Assembly (NCBI GenBank): GCA_021160845.1
Contig: JAGHBT010000108.1
Location: forward strand, 1-6,759
DNA: 6,759 bases
Source: a bacterium
GTDB taxonomy: Bacteria > Krumholzibacteriota > Krumholzibacteriia > Krumholzibacteriales > WJIX01
Direction of reading: 5' to 3'
The notes under the pieces are model-generated. The model was not told the DNA's origin and did no database searches. It saw nothing but the letters and a program-made list of their open reading frames with translations. Below are positions 1-6,702 of the stretch, one piece after another; positions within the stretch are counted from its first letter, which is position 1; each line of letters starts with the position of its first letter. The position numbers and the translations under genes are program-made.

Positions 1-10
1 ATATAATATA

Positions 11-40
11 GTTATATGTTAACAATTCTTTTTTTATCAA
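11..40 (-). promoter_or_regulatory. Candidate sigma-70 promoter facing the left edge
   Basis: On the minus strand TTGATA (40 to 35) and TATAAC (16 to 11) are each one base from the -35 and -10 consensus and lie 18 bases apart. The site follows the likely end of the cdaA transcript and would serve a leftward gene outside the window. The region is AT-rich, so a chance match is possible. Confidence 0.35.
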
Positions 41-95
41 TCTGGAATCTATATTGCGGTGTATTGGCAGGTAGTTGCGTGATGGATAAAAAAAC

Positions 96-147
96 TTGAT
101 GGAGTGTCGATCCGGTGTGGTGGTGGTGTGAGGTGGGGGGTTGTCAC
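96..147 (-). terminator. Candidate Rho-dependent terminator (rut-like C-rich segment) after cdaA
   Basis: Read in the direction of transcription, these 52 bases contain 26 C and only 5 G, with many YC dinucleotides and little potential for secondary structure. That is the classic profile of a Rho loading site. It begins 33 bases after the cdaA stop and is followed by a run of seven U (88-94). No stable GC hairpin precedes that U-run, so Rho rather than an intrinsic mechanism is the likelier means of ending the operon. The complementary plus strand is G-rich and could form a two-tier G-quadruplex. Confidence 0.45.
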
Positions 148-179
148 TCCTTCAAAATTGGCAACCGGACATGGGGTTT

Positions 180-962
180 TTAAATAGAAGATGCGGGGGG
201 AACGCCCTCAGCCTTGATTCCTATCAGATTTACCAGATCATTCCTAAGGGTATTTACATCAAGTTTACGTTTTAATTTGCCGTCGAGAGCAATTGAAACC
301 ATTCCGTTTTCCTCACTGACGATAATATTGATAGAGTCGGTTTCTTCTGAAAGACCGATAGCGGCACGGTGTCTGGTTCCTATTGTCTGAGAGAGACGAG
401 GGTTTTGAGAAAGGGGAAGAATGCATCCTGCGGCAATAATTCTACTTCCTTCAATAATTACTGCTCCATCGTGTAGGGGAGAGTTAGCTGTAAATAATGT
501 GACGAGAAGGTCTTCTGTTACTTTTGCGTCTAGTGGAGTGCCTGTTTCGATAAAGTTTTGCAATCCAATATTACGTTCGATTGAAATAAGTGCGCCTAAT
601 CCTTTTTCGCTGATTTGGAAGCATGCTTTTACAATTTCATTAATAGTTGTTGATTCTTCAATTTTGAGAAATGGTCTCAGAATTGGGTTTTGTCCCAGTT
701 TTGTAAGCGCCTTGCGTAACTCCGGTTGAAAGAGAATCACAAAAGCGATCAGCCACACTGTTTTAAGGCTGCCGAGCATCCAGTTAAGAGCGTTTAGATT
801 GAGCCAGCGTGCTATAAAACTCACTATGATAAGCATGAAGAGGCCGCCAAACATCTGGACGGCCCTAGTTCCCTTCATTGACAGGTAGAGCCTGTAAAAG
901 ATGAAGGCAACAATTAGAACATCTAGTACATCGATTATTATGTTAAATTGATAGCTACTCAC
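180..962 (-). CDS. cdaA: CdaA-type membrane diadenylate cyclase (c-di-AMP synthase)
   Basis: Condenses two ATP into cyclic di-AMP, a second messenger that controls potassium and osmolyte balance and cell-wall homeostasis. The 260-residue product has the standard CdaA layout. Three hydrophobic segments lie at about residues 8-26, 36-51 and 62-79, followed by a cytoplasmic DAC (DisA_N) domain. The two signature motifs are intact: Asp-Gly-Ala at 165-167 (in LHDGA) and Arg-His-Arg at 197-199 (in GTRHRAAIG), followed by the conserved SEETD stretch. The start is GTG at 960-962, overlapping the folP stop TGA as GTGA, which suggests translational coupling. A GGGAG Shine-Dalgarno lies inside the folP end, but about 13 bases from the GTG, which is long. 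No later start would keep the first membrane helix. The usual partner gene cdaR (ybbR) is not directly downstream. Identity is clear from the motifs and length. Confidence 0.95.
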   Translation of the reverse strand: MSSYQFNIIIDVLDVLIVAFIFYRLYLSMKGTRAVQMFGGLFMLIIVSFIARWLNLNALNWMLGSLKTVWLIAFVILFQPELRKALTKLGQNPILRPFLKIEESTTINEIVKACFQISEKGLGALISIERNIGLQNFIETGTPLDAKVTEDLLVTLFTANSPLHDGAVIIEGSRIIAAGCILPLSQNPRLSQTIGTRHRAAIGLSEETDSINIIVSEENGMVSIALDGKLKRKLDVNTLRNDLVNLIGIKAEGVPPASSI

Positions 963-2176
963 TGGTTATTTATTTCTCCCTTTATCGCATTCCATACCTT
1001 TATGAAGTCGTTTGTTTTTTTCACATCATGTACTCTGATGATATGTGCTCCCTGCTGAAGAGATATTGATAAAGCCGCAAATCCGCCATAAAGACGCTTG
1101 GAAGGATCTTCGTGCCCGGTCAATAATCCAATAAAGGATTTGCGCGAATATCCTATCAACACTGGAAACCCAAGACCTTTGAAAGCTGACAATTCCCTTA
1201 TGATATCCAGGTTGTCTTTTAATCTTTTACCAAAACCTATCCCCGGGTCAATAATTATTTTATTTTTTGACATTCCACGTTTTGTGATTTCGTCTGTTCT
1301 TTTCTCAAACCATTTAATAATTTCAGTGATTGGATCTGCATAATGTGGGTCATTCTGCATTGTCTCCGGTGTTCCCTGCATATGCATGATTATTACTGCG
1401 GCGCCTGTTTTAATGGCAACATCAAGCATTTTAGAATCATAGGTGAACCCGCTTATATCGTTGATTATTTCTACACCATTATCTGCGGCCATGCAGGCCA
1501 CTTCTGATTTTCTCGTATCAATTGATATTGGAACGGGCAGTTTCCCTGATAGTTTCTTTAGAACCGGCTCTACACGTCTAATTTCTTCCTCGGGGCCGGT
1601 ATTTTTTGCTCCGGGTCTGCTGGATTCGCCGCCAATATCTATAATAGAGGCTCCTTCTTCCACCATTTCAAAGGCCCTTTCACAGGCTCTGCCTGAATCA
1701 ATGTAAAGTCCGCCGTCGCTAAAACTGTCTGGTGTAATATTCAGAATTCCAGATAGGAGCGGTCCTTTGGTAAAATCTATGACATGATCTCGGAGCTGGA
1801 TTTGACGCGGTATATTCATGTAGGAACTAGTGAGATTCGATATTTCTTCCCCAAGTTCCTTAAGTCCAAATGGCTGGGAGGCAAACTTGTTTTTCAGAAT
1901 GAGCAGTTTTCGCCGATCAAAAATGATATAAACTGTCGAGGATTCAGGTTTCCCGGAAATTACATCCTTGTGTACGGCAGCATCCTGCCCAAGGGATAGC
2001 AATTGTTGTTTTATGATATTAGCGGCAGGTGGGGATACATTATCAATCTGTATCACCCAGTTTTGACTCTTTTGACTAATAATTTTAACCCCCTCGACAT
2101 CCACTCCCGAGGCCATGAGATGTTTTCTGAGGGTTACCGTGTCTCCTGAAGGAAGGAGGCGTAAACTATATTTCAT
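959..2176 (-). CDS. folP: Dihydropteroate synthase, long form with N-terminal extension
   Basis: Joins p-aminobenzoate to 6-hydroxymethyl-7,8-dihydropterin pyrophosphate to make dihydropteroate in folate synthesis; this enzyme family is the sulfonamide target. The 405-residue product is much longer than the usual ~270-285. The catalytic TIM barrel occupies about residues 138-400 with all family motifs: NITPDSFSDGG (146-156), GGESSRPGA (182-190), SIDTR (218-222), Asn239-Asp240, DPGIGFGK (310-317), GYSRKS (342-347) and RVHD (381-384). Residues 1-135 form an extra domain that includes the stretch QPFGLKELGEEI (101-112). Similar extensions occur in long FolP proteins of some Firmicutes and Deltaproteobacteria, by recollection; their function is unknown to me. 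The ATG start follows a weak AGGG four bases upstream. The gene lies 43 bases after ftsH and overlaps the cdaA start by 4 bases, so it is almost certainly co-transcribed with both. Confidence 0.95.
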   Translation of the reverse strand: MKYSLRLLPSGDTVTLRKHLMASGVDVEGVKIISQKSQNWVIQIDNVSPPAANIIKQQLLSLGQDAAVHKDVISGKPESSTVYIIFDRRKLLILKNKFASQPFGLKELGEEISNLTSSYMNIPRQIQLRDHVIDFTKGPLLSGILNITPDSFSDGGLYIDSGRACERAFEMVEEGASIIDIGGESSRPGAKNTGPEEEIRRVEPVLKKLSGKLPVPISIDTRKSEVACMAADNGVEIINDISGFTYDSKMLDVAIKTGAAVIIMHMQGTPETMQNDPHYADPITEIIKWFEKRTDEITKRGMSKNKIIIDPGIGFGKRLKDNLDIIRELSAFKGLGFPVLIGYSRKSFIGLLTGHEDPSKRLYGGFAALSISLQQGAHIIRVHDVKKTNDFIKVWNAIKGEINNQ

Positions 2177-2192
2177 AAAACCCTAGCTAAAT

Positions 2193-2205
2193 TGTATTAA
2201 ATACA
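2193..2205. repeat. Short palindrome between ftsH and folP
   Basis: TGTAT and ATACA flank a three-base centre in the 43-base ftsH-folP gap. It is too short and AT-rich to act as a terminator and could be chance. The gap is consistent with read-through transcription from ftsH into folP. Confidence 0.25.
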
Positions 2206-2219
2206 GAAAACCAATTGCT

Positions 2220-4358
2220 TTACTTATCCCTGTTAGGCTTGTTACCCGCTTTTCCATTTTTCTCGCTGATGGAAGGGTTGTTTTCGGTCGTTTTCCCCTC
2301 TTTTGAAGTTTGGGGTTTTTCTGTCGGTTCGAGGGTTTTCGTTAGGTTATTTCCATCCTTCGATTTGTCTTTGGGGTTTAATGGATCTTTAGAGGAGGAT
2401 TTATCCCCAGACCTGGATTTTTTATCATGCGTTATTAAATCTTCCAGGGTTCCGCCGCCGAGCAGTATTTTGATCTCTTCTCCGTTGAGTGATTCCCTTT
2501 TCAGAAGAGCGGTAGCTACGTTATGTAGATCTTCTTCATGTTCTTTGAGGATTTCTTTTGCCCTTTGATGACATTCAGTTATAATTTTGATGACTTCATT
2601 GTCAATTTCTCTTGCTGTGTCCTCACTGAATTCGTTTCTTGAAGCCAGTTGCTTGCCAAGAAAAATATGATCATCATCTTGATGGTCAAAGGAAATTGGT
2701 CCAAGTTTTTCACTCATTCCCCATCTTGCAACCATCTTTCTGGCAAGGCTTGAAGCGCGGCTGATATCATTCTCAGCACCTGTTCCTATTTTTCCTATGA
2801 AGAGTTCTTCCGAGGCTCTTCCGCCAAGTGTTGTTGTAATGATATCCAGCAGATATTCCTTGGAATGGAAGCCAATGTCGTCTTTCGGGAGGAAGAAGGT
2901 AAGTCCACCCGCTTGGCCTCGTGGAATTATTGTTACTTTATGCAGTGGGTCGGCATTTTCTACAAACGATCCGACTATAACATGTCCGCTTTCGTGAAAG
3001 GCGGACACTTTTCTAGTATCTTCTTTTAAAACATGACTTTTGCGCTCCGGACCCAATCTGACTTTGTCTTTCGCTTCTTCCAAATCTTCCATTTCGACTT
3101 TGTTTTTGTTCAGTTTGGCGGCAAGCAGAGCGGCTTCATTTACTGTATTTGCCAAATCTGCTCCGGACATTCCCGGTGTTCCGCGGGCGATTATTTCAAG
3201 ATTCACGTTATCTGCTAGTGGAATATCGCGAGTATGGACTTTTAGAATTCCCAGCCTTCCTTTAAGATCCGGCATATCAATAATAACCCTTCTATCGAAT
3301 CTGCCCGGTCTGAGAAGAGCTGAATCAAGAACATCAGGCCTGTTTGTTGCGGCTAAAAGTATCACTCCTTCGTTTGTGTTAAATCCATCCATTTCAACAA
3401 GGAGTTGATTTAGCGTTTGTTCTCTTTCATCGTGTCCACCGCCGAGGCCTGAGCCCCTCTGTCGGCCAACGGCATCCAGTTCGTCGATAAAAAGGATACA
3501 GGGAGCATGTTTTTGTCCTTTTTCGAAGAGATCACGGACACGGCTTGCGCCTACACCGACAAACATCTCGACAAAGTCGGATCCGCTCATGCTGAAAAAG
3601 GCTGAATCAGCTTCTCCGGCGACTGCTCTGGCCAACAGAGTTTTGCCGGTTCCCGGAGGTCCGAGAAGAATTACACCCTTTGGTATACGTCCGCCTAGCT
3701 TCTGAAATTTATGTGGATCCTTAAGAAAATCAATAATTTCCTGCAGTTCCTCTTTTGCTTCATCTACTCCCGCGACATCATCGAAAGTTACATTAGTTTT
3801 GTTTTCTCCAACCAATTTCGCTCTGCTTTTACCAAATGAAAAGGCTTTGTTACCCCCCGTCTGCATTTGCCGCATAAAGAAAAACCACAACACAAAAAGA
3901 GCTATAAGTGGAAGTGCGGTGGCTAGCGCTTTAACCCATACACTGCTTCCGGGGAATTCGGCTTCTATGATGACATCGGGATTTTTTCCCCATATCTTTT
4001 CCGGTAGATCTTTATCTTCAGCTGGTAGCACGACTTTAAAATTGCTTATCCGGGTTCCATCTTTGGTAGAAGGGATAATAATTTCACTAATTAATGTGCC
4101 CCTTACTTCAAGTCCTCTGATCTTTATCCTGTCGATGTTTCCACTATTAACTTCCTGTATGAAAGTTGTATAGTTGATTTTGAACTCATTCTGTACTCCT
4201 GAATTAAACATAAGATAAGCAAGAAATCCCATGATAAGGATCATAACCCAGAGCGCCATTGAGCGCGACGGCTTTTGTTTGCCCGATCCTGTTCCAGGAG
4301 GTATCCATTTATTAATAGGTTCTTTTTTGCTCCGTTTGGTTTTGTTTTTATTTTCCAT
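2220..4358 (-). CDS. ftsH: ATP-dependent zinc metalloprotease FtsH
   Basis: Membrane-anchored AAA+ protease that works as a hexamer, extracting and degrading misfolded membrane proteins and selected cytoplasmic regulators. With the start at 4358 the product has 712 residues. Transmembrane helices lie at about 34-52 and 144-162, flanking a periplasmic FtsH_ext domain. The AAA+ module carries Walker A GPPGTGKT (233-240), the pore-loop motif around FVEMFVGVGA (262-271), Walker B ILFIDE (288-293) and the second region of homology (339-357, NRPDVLDSALLRPGRFDRR). The protease domain has the HExxH zinc motif as HESGH (455-459; HEAGH is more usual) and the third ligand Asp531 in GAENDISRAS. The last ~70 residues are a hydrophilic Lys/Ser/Asn/Pro tail. 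An ATG at 4418 would add 20 residues, but 4358 is preferred: it has an AGG ten bases upstream and gives the typical short charged N terminus. Confidence 0.96.
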   Translation of the reverse strand: MENKNKTKRSKKEPINKWIPPGTGSGKQKPSRSMALWVMILIMGFLAYLMFNSGVQNEFKINYTTFIQEVNSGNIDRIKIRGLEVRGTLISEIIIPSTKDGTRISNFKVVLPAEDKDLPEKIWGKNPDVIIEAEFPGSSVWVKALATALPLIALFVLWFFFMRQMQTGGNKAFSFGKSRAKLVGENKTNVTFDDVAGVDEAKEELQEIIDFLKDPHKFQKLGGRIPKGVILLGPPGTGKTLLARAVAGEADSAFFSMSGSDFVEMFVGVGASRVRDLFEKGQKHAPCILFIDELDAVGRQRGSGLGGGHDEREQTLNQLLVEMDGFNTNEGVILLAATNRPDVLDSALLRPGRFDRRVIIDMPDLKGRLGILKVHTRDIPLADNVNLEIIARGTPGMSGADLANTVNEAALLAAKLNKNKVEMEDLEEAKDKVRLGPERKSHVLKEDTRKVSAFHESGHVIVGSFVENADPLHKVTIIPRGQAGGLTFFLPKDDIGFHSKEYLLDIITTTLGGRASEELFIGKIGTGAENDISRASSLARKMVARWGMSEKLGPISFDHQDDDHIFLGKQLASRNEFSEDTAREIDNEVIKIITECHQRAKEILKEHEEDLHNVATALLKRESLNGEEIKILLGGGTLEDLITHDKKSRSGDKSSSKDPLNPKDKSKDGNNLTKTLEPTEKPQTSKEGKTTENNPSISEKNGKAGNKPNRDK

Positions 4359-4588
4359 TTTATAGATACCTGTTACTAAATTTATGTTTCTCTCAATTTT
4401 TACTTTTTTACAGTGCATAAGATAACTAATACAAATCCTTTTGTCTATCAGTAAAACAAAAGGATTTTCCGATTTTACCGCTGCATCATTTCCATACTAC
4501 TGATTGACGATTGAGCTAAAGGTCGTCGGTTCCAATTGCAAAATGTAAGGTTGTGCGTGTGAGAAAGCAATATTATCCGGTTTTATTG
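4359..4588 (-). other. hpt-ftsH intergenic spacer, no gene
   Basis: This 230-base stretch separates the hpt stop from the preferred ftsH start. It holds the perfect 12-bp inverted repeat listed separately, a possible upstream ftsH start (ATG at 4418) and an AGG ten bases before the chosen ATG. I found no convincing sigma-70 promoter; the best pair, TTGCTT and TACATT 17 bases apart just after hpt, is weak. The spacing is large enough that ftsH could have its own promoter. Confidence 0.5.
4433..4467 (-). repeat. Perfect 12-bp inverted repeat upstream of ftsH
   Basis: AAATCCTTTTGT (4433-4444) and ACAAAAGGATTT (4456-4467) are perfect reverse complements around an 11-base loop. The stem is A/U-rich with four G-C pairs and no U-tract follows it on either strand, so a standard intrinsic terminator is unlikely. 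It lies 75 bases before the preferred ftsH start. It may be an mRNA hairpin (processing, pause or attenuation) or a protein-binding operator. Confidence 0.65.
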
Positions 4589-5173
4589 TTAGATTCGTTG
4601 CTCCTTTTCTTTAATTTCGCTTTCTATTTCTAATAATTGTTCAGGTATTTCCCCCATTTTTCTGAGATCAGGAGTTAATTCTCTTATAAAGGAGAGATGT
4701 CTGAAATGTTCCTTGAAATCCAATCCATATCCAATAACAAACACGTCAGGAATTATAAAGCCGGTATAATCAATAGGTATTTCAACTTCACGCGCTGATC
4801 TTTTATCAAGAAGGGTGCATACCTTTATGCTTCTCACCCCAGTCCCCTGTAAATCATTCAACAGTTTTGAGAGGGTGTTTCCGGTATCGATTATTTCGTC
4901 AACAATTATTATATCCCGTCCGTTTATATCATTTCGTATAAAATTGTTAATCTCAATGAGTTTGTTTCTTTGCAGACCGTACCTGTAGCTGGAGAAAGTA
5001 ATAAAATCGATTTCATGAGGGATCGTTAATTCTCTTGCCAGGTCTGCCATAAAAATAAAAGCACCCTTTAGAAGTGTGATAAAGACAGGATTAGAACCTT
5101 CATAATCTCCTGATATTTCGGAGCCCAGTTCTTTAACTCTCGTCCGTATTTTATGTGAAGAGATAGTGTACAT
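4589..5173 (-). CDS. hpt: Hypoxanthine-guanine phosphoribosyltransferase, divergent
   Basis: Purine salvage enzyme that converts hypoxanthine or guanine plus PRPP to IMP or GMP in the cytoplasm. The 194-residue product is close to family length and collinear with it: LKGAF PPi loop (35-39), SSY of the mobile catalytic loop (61-63), PRPP-binding VDEIIDTGNT (91-100), LLDK (121-124), DYTGF (135-139) and PDVFVIGYGLDF (142-153). Two sites deviate. The acidic pair of the PRPP motif is Asp-Glu (92-93), where the family has Glu-Asp. The mobile loop reads SSYRYGLQRNK where family members typically have a Gly/Ser/Thr-rich SSYGxGT-SSG stretch. Residues 172-194 are a charged, probably helical tail. The ATG at 5173 matches where family members begin. 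The only Shine-Dalgarno candidate is GGGGGGA, with 13 bases between its last G and the start. Next to tilS and ftsH, as in many genomes. An altered base specificity is possible but not shown. Confidence 0.9.
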   Translation of the reverse strand: MYTISSHKIRTRVKELGSEISGDYEGSNPVFITLLKGAFIFMADLARELTIPHEIDFITFSSYRYGLQRNKLIEINNFIRNDINGRDIIIVDEIIDTGNTLSKLLNDLQGTGVRSIKVCTLLDKRSAREVEIPIDYTGFIIPDVFVIGYGLDFKEHFRHLSFIRELTPDLRKMGEIPEQLLEIESEIKEKEQRI

Positions 5174-5183
5174 TATATTTTTT

Positions 5184-5302
5184 TGTCCCCCCGATTTGAA
5201 CTCGCTATGTATTTCCCGATCAATTTTCCAGGTAAATTTAACGTATCATTGAATTGATATGATATCCATAACTTTTTTCCTTTGAGGTCAACAGGGGGGA
5301 CA
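5184..5302 (-). promoter_or_regulatory. Candidate structured leader of hpt with RBS-masking stem and a leader ORF
   Basis: In the minus-strand transcript, UGUCCCCCC (from 5302 to 5294) is perfectly complementary to GGGGGGACA (from 5192 to 5184), 101 bases further on. The second arm is the only Shine-Dalgarno-like sequence before the hpt ATG at 5173, so pairing would mask it. Inside the loop, AAAGGA (5283-5278) sits eight bases before ATG 5269-5267, which opens a seven-codon ORF, MDIISIQ, ending in TGA at 5248-5246. A small hairpin, TATCAT/ATGATA, overlaps that ORF. The arrangement resembles a leader-peptide or RBS-switch control region. No known riboswitch core was recognised. That it regulates anything is inference. 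Confidence 0.35.
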
Positions 5303-5322
5303 GTAGCAGCCCGCCCTTTAGA

Positions 5323-6702
5323 TTAATTATCTCTTATTAGTTTGATTCGAGTAATTTGTTTTGTTTTCTTTAATATTCTGGTTTTTTCATCTGTGGCGAC
5401 TCCAGGCACCCAGATTATTCCCTTTTTGTCCTCAATAATCGGAATCTGGTCCCGTTTGTACAGAGGGACTTTTTTATCAATCATAATGTCGCTTAATTTT
5501 TTTCTTCCTTTCATCCCGAAAGGATTTATTCTATCGCCCGGTTTTCTCCCCCTGATTTTAATGGGGAAATCAACTGAAGCCATATATATCTCATCTTCAG
5601 AAGAGAGAAATGACAAATCTTCATTAAATGGCAGTTGTTCTATTTTGACTGACATATTCCATGAGGGAAGATTGTATTTGCCGGTTGAAGGGAGTGTTAT
5701 TTCAGGAGGGCTATAAGATTTATTTGCCGATTTCTTTGTCAGGCGCAGGGATGTTTGTTCCAGCGATATTGTTATTCCATGCGGGAAATTGATACTTTTC
5801 CCAGATTGTCCCGAGTGAAGGAGGGCCTTCGCGGCGTCGAAGTGACATTTTTCAATATCCTGAAATATTCCTAAGTGGGTTTTTAGAGCGATATCAATGA
5901 GAAGATAGATTTCAAAATCGCCGAGTCCGTCGAGTTTGTCCAACGGTATATTAAAATTGTTGTTATCTTCGTATTCTTCCAGAATATTTTCAATCCTTTT
6001 GCCGGTTGCTTCCCACCATTCAGAAATGTTATTCCCGAGTCTGACGAGGGTATTGTCTATGTTGGGGTTGAACTCATTTCTTAGCATAGGGAGCAGGGTG
6101 TTCCTGATTTTATTGCGAAGGTAATTATTCTCCATATTGCTTTTGTCTGTCGCGTATTTGATCTTTCTATTTTTAAGAAATCGTACAAGTTCTTCACCTT
6201 TACAGCAAAGAATAGGCCTTATAAATATGCCGCGTTTGGCTGGTATTCCCATTAAACCCCTCAGGCCGGAGCCCCTGATAATGTGATGCAGAACTGTTTC
6301 AGCTTGATCATCCGTGTTGTGCCCGAGAGACACCAGAGAGGCTTTAAATTCTTCGGCGCTGTGTTCGAGGAATTCATATCTAAGAATTCGCGCGGTTTCT
6401 TCAAGACCTTTCCCTTCTCTTGTCGCTGCGGCGGGAACATCTCTTAAAGCTGTAATAAGCGGAATATTGAGCTTTTCGCAGTATTTCGCGACCAGACTCT
6501 GTTCATCTTTTGATTCAGGTCGAATCCCATGATTAAGATGCGCTGCTCCCAGAGTAATGTTCAGTTTGTCTGCCAAACTGTTAAGAATTGTTTACATAGC
6601 CATCGAATCGGGCCCACCGGATACGGCAGCAATTACCCGGCTTCCGGGTTTGATCAATGCCTTTTCTTTAATCCATTTCTCAACTTCAAGGATACAGTTC
6701 AT
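5323..6702 (-). CDS. tilS: tRNA(Ile)-lysidine synthetase TilS, interrupted by an in-frame UAA at codon 37
   Basis: Converts C34 of the tRNA-Ile CAU anticodon to lysidine using ATP and lysine, so the tRNA reads AUA as isoleucine; normally essential. From the ATG at 6700-6702 the frame has 460 codons, as expected for two-domain TilS. Seen: PP-loop SGGPDS (28-33), HLNHGIR (55-61), GHNTDDQAET (127-136), the SN-x-x-x-NYLRNKIR stretch (178-190) and a C-terminal TilS domain with IRGRKPGDRINPFG (383-396). The frame is broken once, by TAA at 6592-6594 (codon 37), where family members have a hydrophobic residue, usually Leu. Spacing between SGGPDS and AHLNH equals that recalled for B. subtilis TilS, so no base is gained or lost; TTA to TAA would explain it. 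A gene caller would restart at TTG 6576 (417 residues), but that product lacks the PP-loop. No other damage is seen. The frame stays open to the window edge, so a start beyond 6702 cannot be excluded; no good Shine-Dalgarno precedes 6702. Confidence 0.85.
6592..6594 (-). other. In-frame TAA inside tilS
   Basis: This codon follows SGGPDSMAM and precedes TILNSLADKLN in the TilS frame. TAA also ends tilS, hpt, ftsH and cdaA here, so a genome-wide reassignment of UAA is not supported. It is a nonsense mutation, a sequencing or assembly error, or an unusual readthrough site; a single-base error is the simplest reading. Confidence 0.9.

Noticed and set aside
1..17. AT palindrome ATATAA/TTATAT as an operator
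   Set aside because: Simple AT-rich sequence; such short repeats arise readily by chance.
88..94. U7 run as an intrinsic terminator
   Set aside because: No stable GC-rich hairpin lies immediately before it in the transcript.
49..147. GTG-started 32-codon ORF right after GAAGGAG, downstream of cdaA
   Set aside because: The Shine-Dalgarno overlaps the GTG with no spacing, and the product is a Pro/Thr/His-rich translation of the C-rich segment.
101..169. Interleaved complementary pairs GGAGTG/CACTCC and TCCGGT/ACCGGA that could form a pseudoknot
   Set aside because: Each stem is only 6 bp with long loops, and CCGG is self-complementary; chance is likely.
152..172. Six-codon ORF MSGCQF after the cdaA stop
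   Set aside because: It has no ribosome-binding site and no sign of a role; expected by chance.
421..729. Plus-strand open frames, here and across the other genes
   Set aside because: They are antisense shadows of well-conserved minus-strand genes and show no recognisable domain or ribosome-binding site.
4510..4545. tRNA-like T-arm pattern (GGTCGTCGGTTCCAAT) on the plus strand
   Set aside because: The T-stem does not close and no acceptor, D-arm or anticodon arm can be drawn around it.
5323..6576. TTG at 6576 as the true tilS start
   Set aside because: It would delete the SGGPDS PP-loop, which is clearly encoded upstream in the same frame, and there is no good Shine-Dalgarno before it.
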